64,000 nucleotides of DNA from Forficula auricularia (Eukaryota; Arthropoda; Insecta; Dermaptera; Forficulidae), in assembly GCA_024734495.1 (NCBI GenBank), contig JALMQS010000136.1, positions 5,248,309 to 5,312,308 of the forward strand, given 5' to 3'. The translations under genes and the position numbers were made by a program. How positions within the stretch are numbered: the first letter of the stretch is position 1; each line of letters opens with the position of its first letter. The notes under the pieces are model-generated. The model ran no database searches and was not told the DNA's origin. It saw only the letters and a list, made by a program, of their open reading frames with translations. Of this stretch, positions 27,530 through 40,122 are shown one piece after another.

Positions 27530-27900
27530 AGCGCCCAAGGCGTTAAGAAAAGGATTCATTAAAAGTTGATAGAAATCTCCAGCGGGCGTTATTTATACGT
27601 CGTACACTGTGCAATGAGAGAATTGTAGGCTGGTTGGACGCGAATGAAAAATGTTAATTGGCATAGTTTGATTTCAGGTCCTAATGACGTATGGGCTGGG
27701 CGTGGGCGTAGCTGAGGGTTGACAGGGCGTTAAAAGGGCGGCTTTTGACAGATGAAGGGCCCTACGACCCGTGTCAACCCCGCCCTCACTCCAGGTCATT
27801 ATATGATTAATCATTCCAAATCCAAATAACACACTCCATCATTCACACTTTTAATTTGGCCTTTTAATTCATTGAATCCGACCTGGTACGCTCTTTATTT
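27530..27900. promoter_or_regulatory. GC-richer non-repetitive block, candidate enhancer
   Basis: In otherwise AT-rich DNA 5.3 kb downstream of traffic jam, this block is moderately GC-rich and unrelated to any repeat in the window. It contains GC-box-like GGGCGTGGGCG and paired TGACAG motifs. The regulatory role is inferred only from composition and from the gene-poor flank typical of developmental transcription factors. Confidence 0.25.
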
Positions 27901-28470
27901 CGAATATATCCTTCCGAGTAGAGCAGCCCTATAAATAAAAAGCTCTTAGACCAGCCATTCACAACCCCTTCTTATTTGTGACCTGTTAATTATTTTAAAA
28001 ATAGCTAAGGGTTAGAAATAAATAAAAAGATTATTTGCAATAAAGAAGTATTTATTGGAAAGTCATCCCTTTACAATTTTTCGGAAGCGATGTTTCAGAA
28101 CATCTTCTCTCCTTCTTCCGGGGTTCAAAAGGGTCAATGTGGCTGTCCGAATTTTTGGACGTTTCCCCATAGATCTGCTCGTTAACATCTTCTAATATGT
28201 TAAATGCTTTAAATTATTTGTTTATATATTTTAAATTTTGTACCTACTTTATTTTTAACCGACTTCAAAAAAAGGAGGAGGTTATATATTTTGTACTTTG
28301 TTTTGCATAATTTATACCTACAACCTTAAAACAACTTTTATTAATAAAAAAATATATTTATTGCGTTATTGTATTTATATTTTTATTTTTTTTATTCTAA
28401 AATGCACAAATATTTTTTAATAACATTTAGGGAAATCGGTGTTGGTTTATAGTGAAACATATTAAACACA
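27901..28470. other. AT-rich, no gene seen
   Basis: It contains a truncated terminus of the CCGACTTCAAAAAA family near 28258 (TTAACCGACTTCAAAAAAAG). Nothing else was recognised. Confidence 0.4.
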
Positions 28471-28473
28471 GGA

Positions 28474-28752
28474 GTTTTTTTAACAGGTTATAGTGGTGTT
28501 TCACAATGAGGAAATAAAAATTAAAAAAAAATTTTAAAATTTGTTTAATTATATTTTGGAGATTTTTTATTTACATACAGACTTCAGGTTAACAAAAGAC
28601 TTTTGTTAAATTATCCTGAAGAAGGGCTCGTAACCCGAAATATGTATAGAGATAAATAAAAAATCTTCAAAATATAATTAAACAAATTTTTTATTTTATT
28701 TTTTAAATTTTTATTTCCTCTTTGTGAAACACCACTATAACCTGTTAAAAAA
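28474..28752. repeat. Fold-back element with a hammerhead-like core in the loop
   Basis: The arms of about 110 bp (starting GTTTTTTTAACAGGTTATAG) are inverted copies at the two ends. Between them lies the motif at 28616-28640. No coding capacity. Confidence 0.7.
28616..28640 (+). ncRNA. Hammerhead-ribozyme-like core (a)
   Basis: CTGAAGA, one A, stem GGG/CCC with a 7-nt loop, then GAAA. The order matches the conserved hammerhead core (CUGANGA, stem II, GAAA). Stems I and III were not defined. Confidence 0.4.
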
Positions 28753-31030
28753 CAAATATTTTTTATAAGAATTTTTTTCGACTAAGTACCTATTAATAAC
28801 AAAATTTTTTAGTAAAAGTAGGTACCTATACCTATATATATATATTCAAATTATTTTAAGGTAGAGACAGTAACATATCGAATTAATCCCCTGTGTAAGT
28901 TTCATTAAGTGCCTTTAACTTTAATGACTGACTTAATTCAAAATATTTTATACTTTTTAGTACAATTTTGAAATCAGTCATGTTTTTATTTATTTTAAAA
29001 CGTTTTTTTTTTTTTTAATGATATTTTGTTAATATTTTAAGCTGTTGTTATGATAAAAGCATAAACAAATAAGGTGTTTTTATTTTCATTTTAAATTGGA
29101 TTAATCAATATACCTATCTATTGAAAAACCCACAACCAGTTTATCACAAATATATTAAAATAATTAATAAAATTAAGAAATTAAGAATTGGAATGATTGG
29201 AGAGGAATTAATATGGAATTGGAATAATTATCGGAAAAGAGGTTTTTTCTTTAATTAGTTTTTTCCTCTTATTAAAAACAAGGACTAAAAAGATGATCAA
29301 GGACAGTCGATGGTGGAGAAGTAATCTCCGGAGTCGAAGCTCAAATATAATGTATACATTAATGTAAAATAATTGTTTTAATAAAATTTATAATTTATTT
29401 ATTAAGAAATTATGAATGATGAAGTTTGAACATTTGTTAATTTTTTAACTATGATTTATTTTATCATTTAAGACTATTTAGAGCTTAATTTAAATGAAAT
29501 AAGAAGATACACTGAAATAATTAAAATTTCTTCTGGAACGACTCCCTTTACGTTGTTGCAGATTTCGTATCCAAATCAAGTATAATTATAAATTTTATTT
29601 CTTCAAAAAATTAATTTTTTTTTTAAGTTTAAAACATACAGGTAGGTGAGTATATTTTGAATTATTTTCTGAGATCTGAAAAATGATTTTTTATATAAAT
29701 TTTATATATCAAACTTTGTTTAGATTTTATCTATAAGTCTTTACAGTAATTTTATTTACGAATTTTAAAATATGACCTTTTGTAACTATTAGGTATTATC
29801 AAACAATTCAAAAAATTTGTTTTTTGTTTCTATTTTAATCAATTACCATTATCCAACTTTGGCATTAACGTCCCTAAAATGAATCAGAAAGTTCAATAAA
29901 TATATATATATCTAAGGATCTTGATGTAACTATACAATTTTTTCTTACCAAAAAGAAATGGTAAAATAATTATATTGATCTTCATGCTTTTTCAGAAAAT
30001 GATTTATAAAAGAGAGAAACGATCTCATTATAACTCTGCGGTTATAACCGCCCAATGAACCTGAAATTAATAATTATTTTAGTATAATCATTTTAGTTAA
30101 ATTTCAATTTTCAAAAATTTGAATATCTGCCGATAAATTACTTTAAAATTTTTTAGATTATTTATTAGATATAGGTATCAATTAAAATTTATATAACTTA
30201 CCAGTATATAGGTATTTAAGTACATAATATACAATTACTTTTTTTATAAGTATTTTACATATTATGATTGTCAAAAGAGGCTCCAAAATGAAGGATTTTG
30301 TGACTTGTTTTTAGCTTCGCAGTTGAATTTCATCACAATGGGCTTTTTTTCGTGAATTTGTAAAAAAAAAGTTAAGTGTATAAACCTTTAAAAGTATTAT
30401 ATCTACCCTATATTAAGAGAGGTAATAATAATTATGATCATGTTAGCTTAAAGTAGAGGTAAGAATTTTTATTAAAATTTTAATTATTTATTATTTATTT
30501 ATTTATTTTTTTTTTTTGAGGAAATTATTAAAAATATCTCTTCTTTCTCTCGTCTATTTCTAAATTAAATTAAAACGAAATAATTATTAAAAAAAACTGT
30601 TAGTAACTATAAGTATTTATTACTTCATTAATATTGTTATAAGTATTTAGGTAAGTTATTAAAAGTAATTTGAAATTACTAAAATTATTATTATATCAAT
30701 GTATTAAATTAGTTTCTTTCTGGAATTTACCAAAAATATTTCAAATTTACCTTTCCTAAATGATAAAAATAGAAATAAAAGAATAAAATAAAATTATAGG
30801 TATATAGGGAAGGTAGGTATAACCCCATTTATTAAATGTTAGTTAGTACCTATAAGGGAAATGGTTATGCTTAATTATTATTTATTAAATTATTATTATT
30901 ATCTATTTTAATAAATTTATTTATTTATTTATTTTTGAAAATCCCTTAAAATCTTGCTTCTAATGTTTTACAAATCGTATCAAAAATTAATTTTTTTTTA
31001 AATAAAATCGTAGGGAGAGTTGTGGACAAA

Positions 31031-31195
31031 CAAATCAAATTAAAATACAGAGTTTTTTATTTAATGTGCCTAACGTTTCGTCAATTTATTTCTGACTTTT
31101 TCAGCAGAAGTGTAATGAGCTGCAGAAGTCCGAAATAAATTGACAAAAAACGTTCGGCACATTAAATAAAAATACTCTGTATTTTAATTTGATTT
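31031..31195. repeat. Fold-back element with a hammerhead-like core
   Basis: The arms (CAAATCAAATTAAAATACAG and its complement near 31170-31190) enclose two partly complementary blocks with ACGTTTCGTCAATTTATTTC. It has the same architecture as 28474-28752 and 41221-41488. Confidence 0.7.
31076..31104 (-). ncRNA. Hammerhead-ribozyme-like core (b)
   Basis: Read on the minus strand: CTGAAAA, one A, stem GTCA/TGAC with a 9-nt loop, then GAAA. Position 6 of CUGANGA is A rather than the canonical G, which would weaken or abolish activity. Confidence 0.3.
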
Positions 31196-32838
31196 TTTTA
31201 ATTTAAAAAAAAAGTTGTTTTAATTTTTTAATTCTGAATTAAATTATAATAATAGATAATATATAATAATAATAACATGGTAAATTGAAATGAAAAAGAA
31301 AATTTAATAGTGTTTTATTTTTTTTTTTATTGAGATTTTTCAATTTTTTTTATATATAAAAAATATTTATTACAAAAAAATTTGGTACTTACTAAAATAA
31401 TAATTACTCAAAACAATTATGATAAACATATAATAATGTAAATAAAATACAATTGAAAAAATGCATTATTAAAAACGCATTATTAATTAATACATTTGGA
31501 TGATTATTAAAAAAAAAAAAAAAGTAAAAATTCGAGATTATAGAACAAAAATATATTCAGTTATAATAAAAATTTTTCAATAAATCTTAAATGACAATAA
31601 ATTTGATATTTAAATATATAATATATATATGATTATAGAATAATGTCCTATAACATAACAATATGTGATAACAATGGAATGTTTTTTTTGTTTCTTTAAT
31701 AAAAACTATTCCCATATAGAAAAATAAAAAATATGTAATTAATATTGACAAGGAATTATATATAATATATATATTTTGATAGAGGGTTATATATTTATTT
31801 ATACTTAAAATGAAGACAACAAAAATAAAATTTTAAAAGAAAAATTATTTTTTTGTATTTTTGTATTTTTTTTTTTTTTTTGTTATTCACTGTTTTATTT
31901 TAGAAAAATGTTGAAATAGATCTTTTGATGATGTATATATTATTATATTATATTATCTCATGCTAAGTGTTGGAAATTACTTTTAAGCATTCGACAACAA
32001 TCACAAACTAATTGTTTAATTATTATTATATAATTACAGTTTGTATTTTTTTATTCTTTCAATATTAAAGAATAATTTATTAAAGAACTATAGGCTATAA
32101 GTTTTTGTTTTTTTACAGATTCTAAGATACATTTTTTGATGAAATATAATACAAGTATCTTTTTTCTTATTTGATTTGAACCTATATTATTATGAAGAGG
32201 TTCTTGTTTGTAGAAAATGTATAAGTACATGAAAAATGAAACAAAAATGAGTTTTAAAATTATTATTTTGTTCAGGAGAGCACCATTATAATTCGATAAA
32301 TACGAAAATCAGACACAAAGTTTTTATCACTAAGTAATAATAATATAATTATAAAAAAAAATCTTATAATAATAATAATAAAATTTGTACGTTATTAGAA
32401 CTAAAATAATAAAAAAACAATAATAATATCAGAGTTCTCAAAAATAAAAAACAAAAATTATTTAGGTAATTTTATTTTTGTTCAAGTCTTATATATTTTT
32501 TGGATTCTATCAATCAAAATTTTTTTTGTTTTCAAATTTAAACGAACCTTAGAAGGAAAAAGATCACTCACTTCACACTCTAGACCTGCTCTAGATCAAA
32601 TCCTCCTTAAACAGATCATTCTTTGTTAACTTGGAAAGAGACTGTACCTACAGTGGAAGAACAAACACATTTCTTCTGTTAAGTGCGAGGGAATTTTTTT
32701 TGATCCGTTTACGTTTGAAATACATTAAAATGAAAAATTTTGAAAGATAGGTATTTAGTGAAGAATAAGAAATTTAACTACATAAAAAGAATAGAATTTT
32801 ATATATATAGATATATTTAATTGATATATAATAACTAA

Positions 32839-32950
32839 TTAATTAATTCTAATTAGGTTACCATGGCAACAAAAATGTATTTATTTACTATCTCAATAAT
32901 AATAATAAACACATTATTGTTTCCATGGCAACCTAATTAGAATTAATTAA
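32839..32950. promoter_or_regulatory. Inverted repeat carrying two perfect RFX X-boxes
   Basis: A stem of about 31 bp (left 32839-32870, right 32919-32950, two mismatched positions) contains GTTACCATGGCAAC (32857-32870) and GTTTCCATGGCAAC (32919-32932). Both fit the X-box consensus bound by RFX factors (GTNNCC, AT, RGNAAC). It lies 270 bp past the Maf stop codon, so it may be within or just beyond the 3' UTR. It could be a MITE terminus instead of a regulatory site. Confidence 0.45.
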
Positions 32951-33222
32951 TATATATATATATATATATATCAATAATTATATTATTTTATAGTATACTT
33001 GATGGAAGGTTGCGTGGACTTGGGCTCGGCACGCTTTATAAAAATATTGGCTTCTTGCGGGGGAGGGCGTGGGGGTTTTGGGGTTCACTTGGGGGGACTT
33101 GTCTGTCTGGCACTCAGGGGTGTCCTTTGCTTAACTTCACTTCAGCATGCAGTGCTTTTTTATGATGGGGGTGCTCTGTTTGCGGGCGGCTGCCCTTGAT
33201 GCGGCTTCCCCCAGGCGCCCCG

Positions 33223-34092
33223 TCAAGTGAACGCTGTCTGCGGACATTGCTGCAGCTTTTCCCTCAGATAATTCCTCTCCAACACCACTTGATTGAACTC
33301 CATTTGCAACTTATCAAGCTCGGACATCAGCTGTCGATTTCGCAATTCCAATTCGTGACGTTGCTGAAGACGTTTACTTCGGCAATTTTGTGCGTAACCG
33401 CGATTTTTCAAAGTGCGGCGTTTTTGTTTCAGCCGTACCACTTCTTCACGAGGAAAACCGTGCAGTCGTTTATTTAACTCGCGAACTGTTAGTGACATAA
33501 GCGCGTCGTCGTTGAGGATATCATCGCCGTTATAGGAAATTCCACCAGGACTGGGTCCTCCAGGATGACTCCGAAGAACCGAGGAGCCTCGAGAAAGGGG
33601 TAAATCGTCGTCGAGGTAATCGTGGTATTTCTGACACCCGCCGTTGGTTATGACAGAAGCATGAACCCATTCTGGTCCATTGGGCATATCGGACGTGCAG
33701 TGCGGTCGCAAGTCCAGCGGTTCAGTTCTTAGGCCAGGTTGTGGACACCAGTTCAAGTCCTCGACCATTCCAGGCGCCTGATACCCGGGGGTTGCAGGCG
33801 ATGTACTCACTGGAGGTGTGATCGGCGGAGTTCCAGGCTGCGGAACCAGCGTGAGCAGCGAGCGGGGTTCCATCCCGACCTGGTCCATCGGGTAAATACT
33901 ATGGTGGTGGTGTTCTTCGGATCCTGGAGGTGTCAACAGATGTTGAGGTGCTCGCTGGAATGGCGGTAATCCGCCCCCGCGACATCCCATCCCGCCTTCG
34001 CGTTTGATACTGTTGTTGCTCGTCTCCTCCAGGTGTTCCAGGACAAAATCTTGTACATACGCGTGAGCCAGGTTGTTGCTATCCGGTTCCAT
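33223..34092 (-). CDS. tj: Large Maf bZIP transcription factor (traffic jam)
   Basis: A single coding exon of 289 aa encodes a nuclear bZIP factor of the large-Maf group, which binds Maf recognition elements as a dimer. The N-terminus ([16 protein letters not shown]) fits the group's activation segment. It is followed by a sumoylation-type IKRE at residues 29-32, matching the conserved site of large Mafs. Pro/Thr/Ser-rich residues 50-105 hold several TP/SP sites like the GSK3 targets of the family. The extended homology region is about 195-222. The basic region 223-245 has the Maf-specific [12 protein letters not shown], with Tyr where most bZIPs have Ala. The leucine zipper is about 249-280. 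In insects the only large Maf is traffic jam, known for roles in gonad soma and neurons; small Mafs lack this N-terminus. The start has a good context (ATCAAAATGG). GC content is far above its surroundings. I see no break. Confidence 0.92.
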   Translation of the reverse strand: MEPDSNNLAHAYVQDFVLEHLEETSNNSIKREGGMGCRGGGLPPFQRAPQHLLTPPGSEEHHHHSIYPMDQVGMEPRSLLTLVPQPGTPPITPPVSTSPATPGYQAPGMVEDLNWCPQPGLRTEPLDLRPHCTSDMPNGPEWVHASVITNGGCQKYHDYLDDDLPLSRGSSVLRSHPGGPSPGGISYNGDDILNDDALMSLTVRELNKRLHGFPREEVVRLKQKRRTLKNRGYAQNCRSKRLQQRHELELRNRQLMSELDKLQMEFNQVVLERNYLREKLQQCPQTAFT

Positions 34093-34330
34093 TTTGATAT
34101 CGCTCGCCTAAGAACAATCACCAGGAAAACAACACGAACATCAAAATGAAGATGAAAACCACCCAACGAGGAGAAAGCTACCGCTCGGGGCGAGAACGCG
34201 CCGTTTTATGAGGCCTGCGCCGACGGCCATGCCTGCCCTTTCGCCCTCAGCCCCCACCCTCTACGCAGCCCCGCCTCCGAGGGCAGCCGATTGGGCCCGA
34301 GCGGAGCCGAAGCCACGCCCACTCTCAACT
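34093..34330 (-). promoter_or_regulatory. GC-rich promoter and 5' UTR of traffic jam
   Basis: On the minus strand a CATAAAA TATA-like box (34203-34209) lies about 115 bp before the ATG. Upstream is a GC-box-like AGGCGGGGCT and a strongly GC-rich, CpG-containing stretch to about 34330. A pyrimidine-rich tract ending TTCTTAG just before GCGAGCGATATC could instead be a splice acceptor for an upstream non-coding exon; the sequence cannot decide. Confidence 0.5.
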
Positions 34331-34873
34331 TTTAGCCAATCCCCTTGCCCTACTACCTCCCCGGGGTTTCTATTTTGGACTGTCCGCTTTTTTAATATTT
34401 CAATCACGCAGGGCCACCCCCTGTGCCGCACCTGCTTGATACCTCTTGAAAACGGTAATTAAATGTAAACGACCCTTTATGAACTTTTTTACGATCTCTT
34501 TATTAAATTCATTGCCAATAGAACATTTCTTAATATAAAATAAAAGTCTTTCGAAATTTTGCACTGGAGAATTCATTAAAGGAGATAAAAAGTAATATTA
34601 AAACGAACTTCTCCCTTAAAAGAATCAAATTACACCTCAATCAGCAAAGAGATAGAAAAAGTAATTATGACTTGGGAAATATGTTCCCTTATACATGGAA
34701 AACTTTAAAAAATAATTTATTCATTTATAAGAAATAAACCAAAGAGTTGTTCTTCTGCTTGATGTAAATATTGAATACCTATTTTTTATTTATGGTATTT
34801 ATTTAAGCCTTATTTAAGTATGTACAGTTTATTTATACAATTTTCATGTTTGTTAACACTCTTCGACAAATAT
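34331..34873. other. Upstream flank of traffic jam, no gene seen
   Basis: The composition changes from GC-rich to AT-rich near 34450. Nothing was recognised. Confidence 0.4.
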
Positions 34874-35485
34874 ACAAAAATTTGTCCCCGTAAACCTAAC
34901 AATGGATTCCAGTAGAGTTATATACGCTGATTATCAAGCAATTTCCCAATTTTTTAAAACAGGTTTTTAAAACGGTGTTTTGAGATATTATCGATCAAAA
35001 TGATGAAAAATGACATTTTGACTTATTTTTGATCCCATTAGATACTCAATATCAATATTTGAAATCAAAATATTTTGCTTACGTAATAGAAAACAGCTTC
35101 TCTTTGATTTCCAAATTACCACTTGTTTGTAGTTCACTTAGAACTCGAGTTATATCTAACTAAAAAACTAAGACCATATGTTTTAATCTATGTTTATTAT
35201 TCTTTAACCTTTATAATCACATAGTTTTAGTTTTTGACCTACAAACAAATGGTAATTTGAAAATCAAAGAGGAAGCTGTTTTCTATTACGTCAACAAAAT
35301 ATTTTGATATCAAATATAGCTGTTTAATATTTAATGGGATTCGAAAATAGTTAATTTTTCGTCGTTTTGACCGATAATATCTAAAAACTCTGACCCGTTG
35401 TAAAAAATCGGGAAATTGCATGATAATCTGCGTATAAAACTCTACTGGAATCCATATTGTTAGGTTTACGGTCACAAATTTTTGT
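34874..35485. repeat. 612-bp fold-back (MITE-like) element
   Basis: The two halves are inverted copies (about 270 bp per arm, moderately diverged). Termini are ACAAAAATTTGT (34874) and ACAAATTTTTGT (ending 35485), each followed inward by CCGTAAACCTAACAATGGAT. A one-ended fragment recurs at about 48003-48050. No coding capacity. Confidence 0.8.
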
Positions 35486-35879
35486 AATCTTTACAGAAAT
35501 TTTATAATACAATACAATACAAGGATACGCATATACATACAAACCAGAGTATGCTGTCCAAAATGTAATACTTCAATTTTTAAAATTTTATTTTATTTTT
35601 CGCTTTAACATGAGGAATTTGGTAACGAACTAAAGAGAGGAGAGTTTTAATTGGTTGAATTAAATAAAATTACGATGGGGGACATCGATTATTAGTAGTA
35701 TACATAGTCTTTTGAAATACAGGGTAAGTTTCAAGGTTTACTGAAAAAAAGAAACCCTATCGAATACAAAAGAGCGAACCCTACCATGCAGCTTTCCAAG
35801 ATTCCCACCCGTATCAGTCGACTAGGATTATATGAGTTGTACTATCAGTTTTCAAATGAAAAACTTGTAATTGACTTTC

Positions 35880-36057
35880 GACAAATATTAAAATCACACA
35901 CACACACACTAACTTTTTTGTAAAATTCAACGATAAACATAGAATTTTGTGTTTTATTTTTCAAATTTAGCATTAGATTTTTGTAATACGTTATGAAAAT
36001 ACTCTTGACGTTTTGAAATTTTAGGGATGCGCAGCATCCATGGACCGCACGCTACTG
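35880..36057 (-). mobile_element. Relic of the CAGTGGCG hAT-like MITE
   Basis: Its reverse complement starts CAGTAGCGTGCGGTCCATGG and matches the first part of 36934-37154. It is truncated at the other end next to a CA microsatellite. Confidence 0.5.
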
Positions 36058-36156
36058 ATACATGGATAAATCAATAAAAATATTTTTATTAAAGATTACT
36101 ATTTCAATTGAGTACCTATATGCATAAAAAAAGTAAATATATTTTGAATAAAAAAA

Positions 36157-36655
36157 TCTACTCTTATTAAACGAGCAAAAATTGTATATTTATTTATTTA
36201 TATATATATATTTATTTGTTTATATATATATTTATTTGTTTGTATATATATTTGTATCTTGGTTCTATTTTGAAAACCACTCTACCGATTTTGATGAAAT
36301 TCACGGGTTAGGGGGTTTTTGGGGTGACAATTCGATCTGTCATGGTCTCATCTTCGACAAAATTGTTTTTGATGGGTTTTTTCGCAATGAAATTAATAAT
36401 TCTCAGGTAGACAAATCCCATTCTTAGGGTTTTAAAAAAGTTTACTCTTTTCCTTTTGTACCCAGGCAGACAATGGGTCGAGTACCTGAAGCCACGAATA
36501 TTATATATTTTTGTATTTTTTTTAATTTGAAAACGGCTCCCAAATAAAAATCGACATTTTTATCTGAATTTTAAATTAAAAATAATTTTAAAATAAAGCT
36601 TTTAACTGAAGGAAGAAGTTACCGAGCATCGCTCGGTGCCTCCAGGTACTGTTTA
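36157..36655 (+). mobile_element. Non-autonomous Helitron-like element, family A
   Basis: The 5' end TCTACTCTTATTAAACGAGC is shared with 61815. An AT microsatellite follows, then CTACCGATTTTGATGAAA. Near the 3' end is the hairpin ACCGAGC/GCTCGGT. The middle block (TTTTGTACCCAGGCAGACAA) also occurs in the palindrome's Helitron-like element. The TC start, AT context and subterminal hairpin suit Helitrons. No coding. Confidence 0.6.
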
Positions 36656-36933
36656 TTATATTTCCAAAACGTTTCTGTGGAGATTCTCTCTTTCTCAATG
36701 GAATATTTATAAAAAATACTTGATTAATATAAGATTTATAATGCAAATATTTTTTTCAAATTTTCCATTGATAAAGAGAGAATTTCTGCCTAAAGTTTTG
36801 TATTATTATACTCTATTTAATAAACGTTTTGAGATTGATTTCTTAAAAGAACTGTATGTATTTATTCAATACAATAAGAGAATAATAAATATTTTTTTTT
36901 CAATAAGCCTATTTATAAATAGTAGCTATATGC

Positions 36934-37154
36934 CAGTGGCGTGCGGTCCATGGATGCTGTGGATGTTGCGCTCCGTAAAATTTCAAAATATTTAGAATAT
37001 TTTCTTAATACTATTTCATAAAAATTTAATGTTAAATTTGTAAAATAACGAAAAATTCTGCGTTTAAAAATGAATTTTATGCAAAGGAGCAAAAAATAAA
37101 ATAAAATTTTAAAAATTGAAGGGTTCTTGTTTGAAATGCTACCGCCCACCACTG
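36934..37154 (+). mobile_element. hAT-like MITE (CAGTGGCG ends)
   Basis: The termini are CAGTGGCGTGCGG and CCGCCCACCACTG, with 1-2 mismatches. It is 221 bp long and non-coding. The flanking octamers CTATATGC and GTATATAT match at five of eight positions, so the target duplication is imperfect. Confidence 0.55.
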
Positions 37155-37570
37155 GTATATATTTACCTATGTAAATATTTTATTAATTTGAAAGAATAAT
37201 TTCGAAAACTTTGACTTGTTCAGTCTTGAAAATCATAGGGTTTTAAAAATTGATTTTTACTAGATAGGTATGTTTTTATTTAAAAAATTATCATTCTAAT
37301 AATTATCTTAGCCTATATCTCAGCTATAGTTAGTTATGAAGGTATATGTACAATAGGTATATTTAAAAAAAATTGTGGTTGACAATTTTACCTGAATTTC
37401 TAAGCAGGCCTTGAAATAACTTCCATTAGAATGGAAAATCTGATAACTGTTTGTCCATTTAAGCCCTGAATTAACTAATTATTCCTTTTTATTTTAATGA
37501 ACATAATACTATATATAAGAGCCTAGATTAATTTGTAACAACGCTAAGAGAATTTTCTTTAAAAAAATTA

Positions 37571-37645
37571 CCCTCTTGCCTAGAATCGAACCGACGAACT
37601 CTTGAACTATAAGGGCATCAGCTCTAGCCATTACACCAATCCAAC
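37571..37645 (-). repeat. tRNA-derived SINE head or tRNA pseudogene
   Basis: The minus strand has an A-box-like TGGTGTAATGG and a B-box GGTTCGATTC at tRNA spacing. The acceptor arms do not pair (5' GTTGGAT against the 3' segment), so it is not a functional tRNA. A T-run follows. Confidence 0.5.
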
Positions 37646-37699
37646 ATTAATATTTATATCTTGATTTCTGTTACAAAAACTATATATTTTTGATTTAGA

Positions 37700-38342
37700 C
37701 TTTGTGTCGAGATAATATTGAATTCATTTGAACTCGAATGAAAATGAAAAAACACCAATAGATTTTAAATTAAGAAACATTAAATATATATTAATTAACG
37801 AGGCGAATTTGAAATATAATTGTCAGCTCGGATTTTAAACTGATGGCTCCAATCGATTTTCATTGACCAGGCAAATTTAAAACATAATTGTAATTTGGAC
37901 TCGAATTTTGAAATGAAAGACTCCAATTCATTTTAAATTAAGAAACATTAAATATATATTAATTAACGAGGCAAATTTGAAATATAATTGTCAGCTCGGA
38001 TTTTAAACTGATGGCTCCAATCGATTTTCATTAACCAGGCAAATTTGAAATATAATTGTAATTTGGACTCGAATTTTGAAATAATTGACTCCAATTCATT
38101 TTAAATTAAGAAACATTAAATATATTGATAATTATTCCTCACCCCCACTCTCGTCACTCAAAAATTAAAGAGGCGAAACTTTTAAGAGACGATAATATTT
38201 TCTGTGGTTTACGGGTATACATTTGGAGTGTGGTTTTTAAGAGAAATAAAATTTTTGCACCGAGACGCTGCCCGCCAGGGCACCAGCCCGGAGGGCCGAG
38301 CTTCGAGGGCGTGCTGAAGGCACGCACGAAAAGCTCGTATTA
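37700..38342 (+). mobile_element. Helentron-like element, family B, with 168-bp tandem repeats
   Basis: An internal unit repeats with the start ATTTTAAATTAAGAAACATT at 37762, 37930 and 38098 (period exactly 168 bp). The 3' end is GC-rich (38262-38342) with the hairpin GCGTGC/GCACGC, followed by GAGCTCG-type sequence. A second copy, inverted, is at 46795-47590. Internal tandem repeats plus a terminal hairpin are known for non-autonomous Helentrons. Confidence 0.65.
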
Positions 38343-38589
38343 AATAATAATACATAAATCCATGCAGATTCAAAGGCAATTAATTGCATACTAATAAATA
38401 GACATAGGTAGGTACTCACATTATTCAATTTTTAGAAATGATGAGAGAAGTGAAATAAAAATCTGGGAATCAATTTTCTTGAAGGAATTAATTTTGAGAT
38501 GTGTAAGTTTTAGTGTGTCTTTAGAATTATAATAAGGCATCAAAAAATTAGAAAATTATTAAAACAAATTTTTTGCTTCAGTCGATCAT

Positions 38590-38960
38590 TGCCTCCATAT
38601 AATATGGTTAAGTATTGTAATCGTGCATGAAAAAAGTGGTTTTTTTGATTCGTTTTTTTAGAAATATTTAAAAAACGGCTAGAACAATTTAATTGAGCAA
38701 AACCATGGCTTTTTGTGCTATAAAAAAAAGCCCTAATAAGTGAACATCGAAAAAATTATATTTTTCGAGATATTAAAATTTTTGTGTAAGCTCTAGCTCA
38801 AAAACTAGAGTGAATATCAAAATGAAATTTCACATATACCTAATTTAGATTCTTTATACTGCGATTAAGAGCTGATTAGATTTTGGTTAAAATCTAATCA
38901 AGAATTAAGTGTGTGTGTGGGGGAGGGGGGGGTGCCCTTTAAAAATTAAAATTAAAAGAT
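38590..38960 (+). repeat. Copy of the ACTTTACCATACA repeat family (partial)
   Basis: It contains the family core AAGTATTGTAATCGTGCATG and, further on, the CTCAAAAACTAGAGTGAATA block. It breaks off after a GT/GGGGGAGG run. No coding. Confidence 0.6.
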
Positions 38961-39179
38961 TTTCAAAGATTAAATTTTTGATTTGATTTATTATTTTTAC
39001 TCGGTAGCTAAGTAAGTTTAATATGCTAGGATTAGTTAAATTAGATGCGACATAATTGATTAACATTTTAAATAAAAATTCAAGAAGTCTTCGAAACTTG
39101 GAATATAAGCATAATATACTATACATACTGTTAAAATTTGAAGACGATTTACCACACCAAACATAAAATAATTGCAATT

Positions 39180-40100
39180 AAAAATGAAATTTTGTTCATA
39201 GATAGATAAAGGGTGAGAAAATCATCATTATTTTATTTTTTTTTATTGAAGGACTGTCACCATCTTTGCTCCAATGGGCAAGAATTTAAATTTTTCACCC
39301 TCCACCCCTTTTTGGGTGGTTTTTTGTAGAAATTTTTTCAAACAAAAGTTGTCAGAAATCACATCCCCTACAACTTTGCTTATTGTAAAATTTGCCGTAG
39401 GGTTAATAGTTTAGGAGTTATTTGATAATTCTCATTCGTGCGCCCCCCCCCCCCAAACCCCCTTCTGGGGTCAAAAATATCAAAACGTTATATAGCTAAA
39501 AACGTAAGTTAGAAGACATCTGATGTAAATATGAAATTTCATAATAATCCCTTTAGCCGTTTTTACGTGAATCGTGAGCAAATTTTCGGAAACCTCTGAA
39601 ACAGACATACATACAGACAGACATGAATTGTTGTGTTCATAACTTTGCTTGAAACGTGTGTAACCAAAATTTGGCGTGATTTGGACCAATGTACAGACAA
39701 AACCTTAATTTTATATATATAGATATAACACAAGAAAAACATTTATCTCTAGTAATATGTTTTATTTTAATTTTTTTTATCTTTATATATAATTTATGTT
39801 TATTTTTATTTATATTTGTAATTTATTTTTGTATTTATGATTTTATTTTTATAATTTTATTTTGTAAATTTATTTGTATTTTATTTGTATTTTTATTTTT
39901 ATATTTTGATTTTTTGTTCTATTGAATTTTGCTGGTAATTTTTATTTTTATTTTTATATTTATGTTGAGTTGTCTCAAAATTTCATTTTTTATCGTATTT
40001 AAATTTGAATTTATTTCTGTTAAATGTTGATTTTTTTCTTGTGTTATATTGGTATGTATGATTTAGATGTTATATTTTGCGATCACATGTTCAAGTATTA
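39180..40100. other. Unclassified repeat-like sequence and T-rich spacer
   Basis: 39240-39720 has homopolymer C, an ACAGACATACATACAGACAG microsatellite and the look of transposon-derived DNA. 39724-40080 is (TTTAT)-rich. No gene was seen. Confidence 0.35.
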
Positions 40101-40122
40101 TTAGTTTTTAATCTGTAAACTC

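Larger units (their letters stand above)
28753..32838. other. AT-rich downstream flank of traffic jam, no gene seen
   Basis: Four kilobases of very AT-rich sequence with poly-A/T and ATT runs. The only structure I see is the fold-back at 31031-31195. Part of the distal end may be 3' UTR of the Maf gene, but no termination site can be fixed. Confidence 0.45.

Noticed and set aside
33739..33969. Plus-strand frames opposite traffic jam
   Set aside because: Antisense shadows in GC-rich coding sequence.
36182..36427. Tyr/Leu-rich frame
   Set aside because: Produced by an AT microsatellite at the start of a Helitron-like element.
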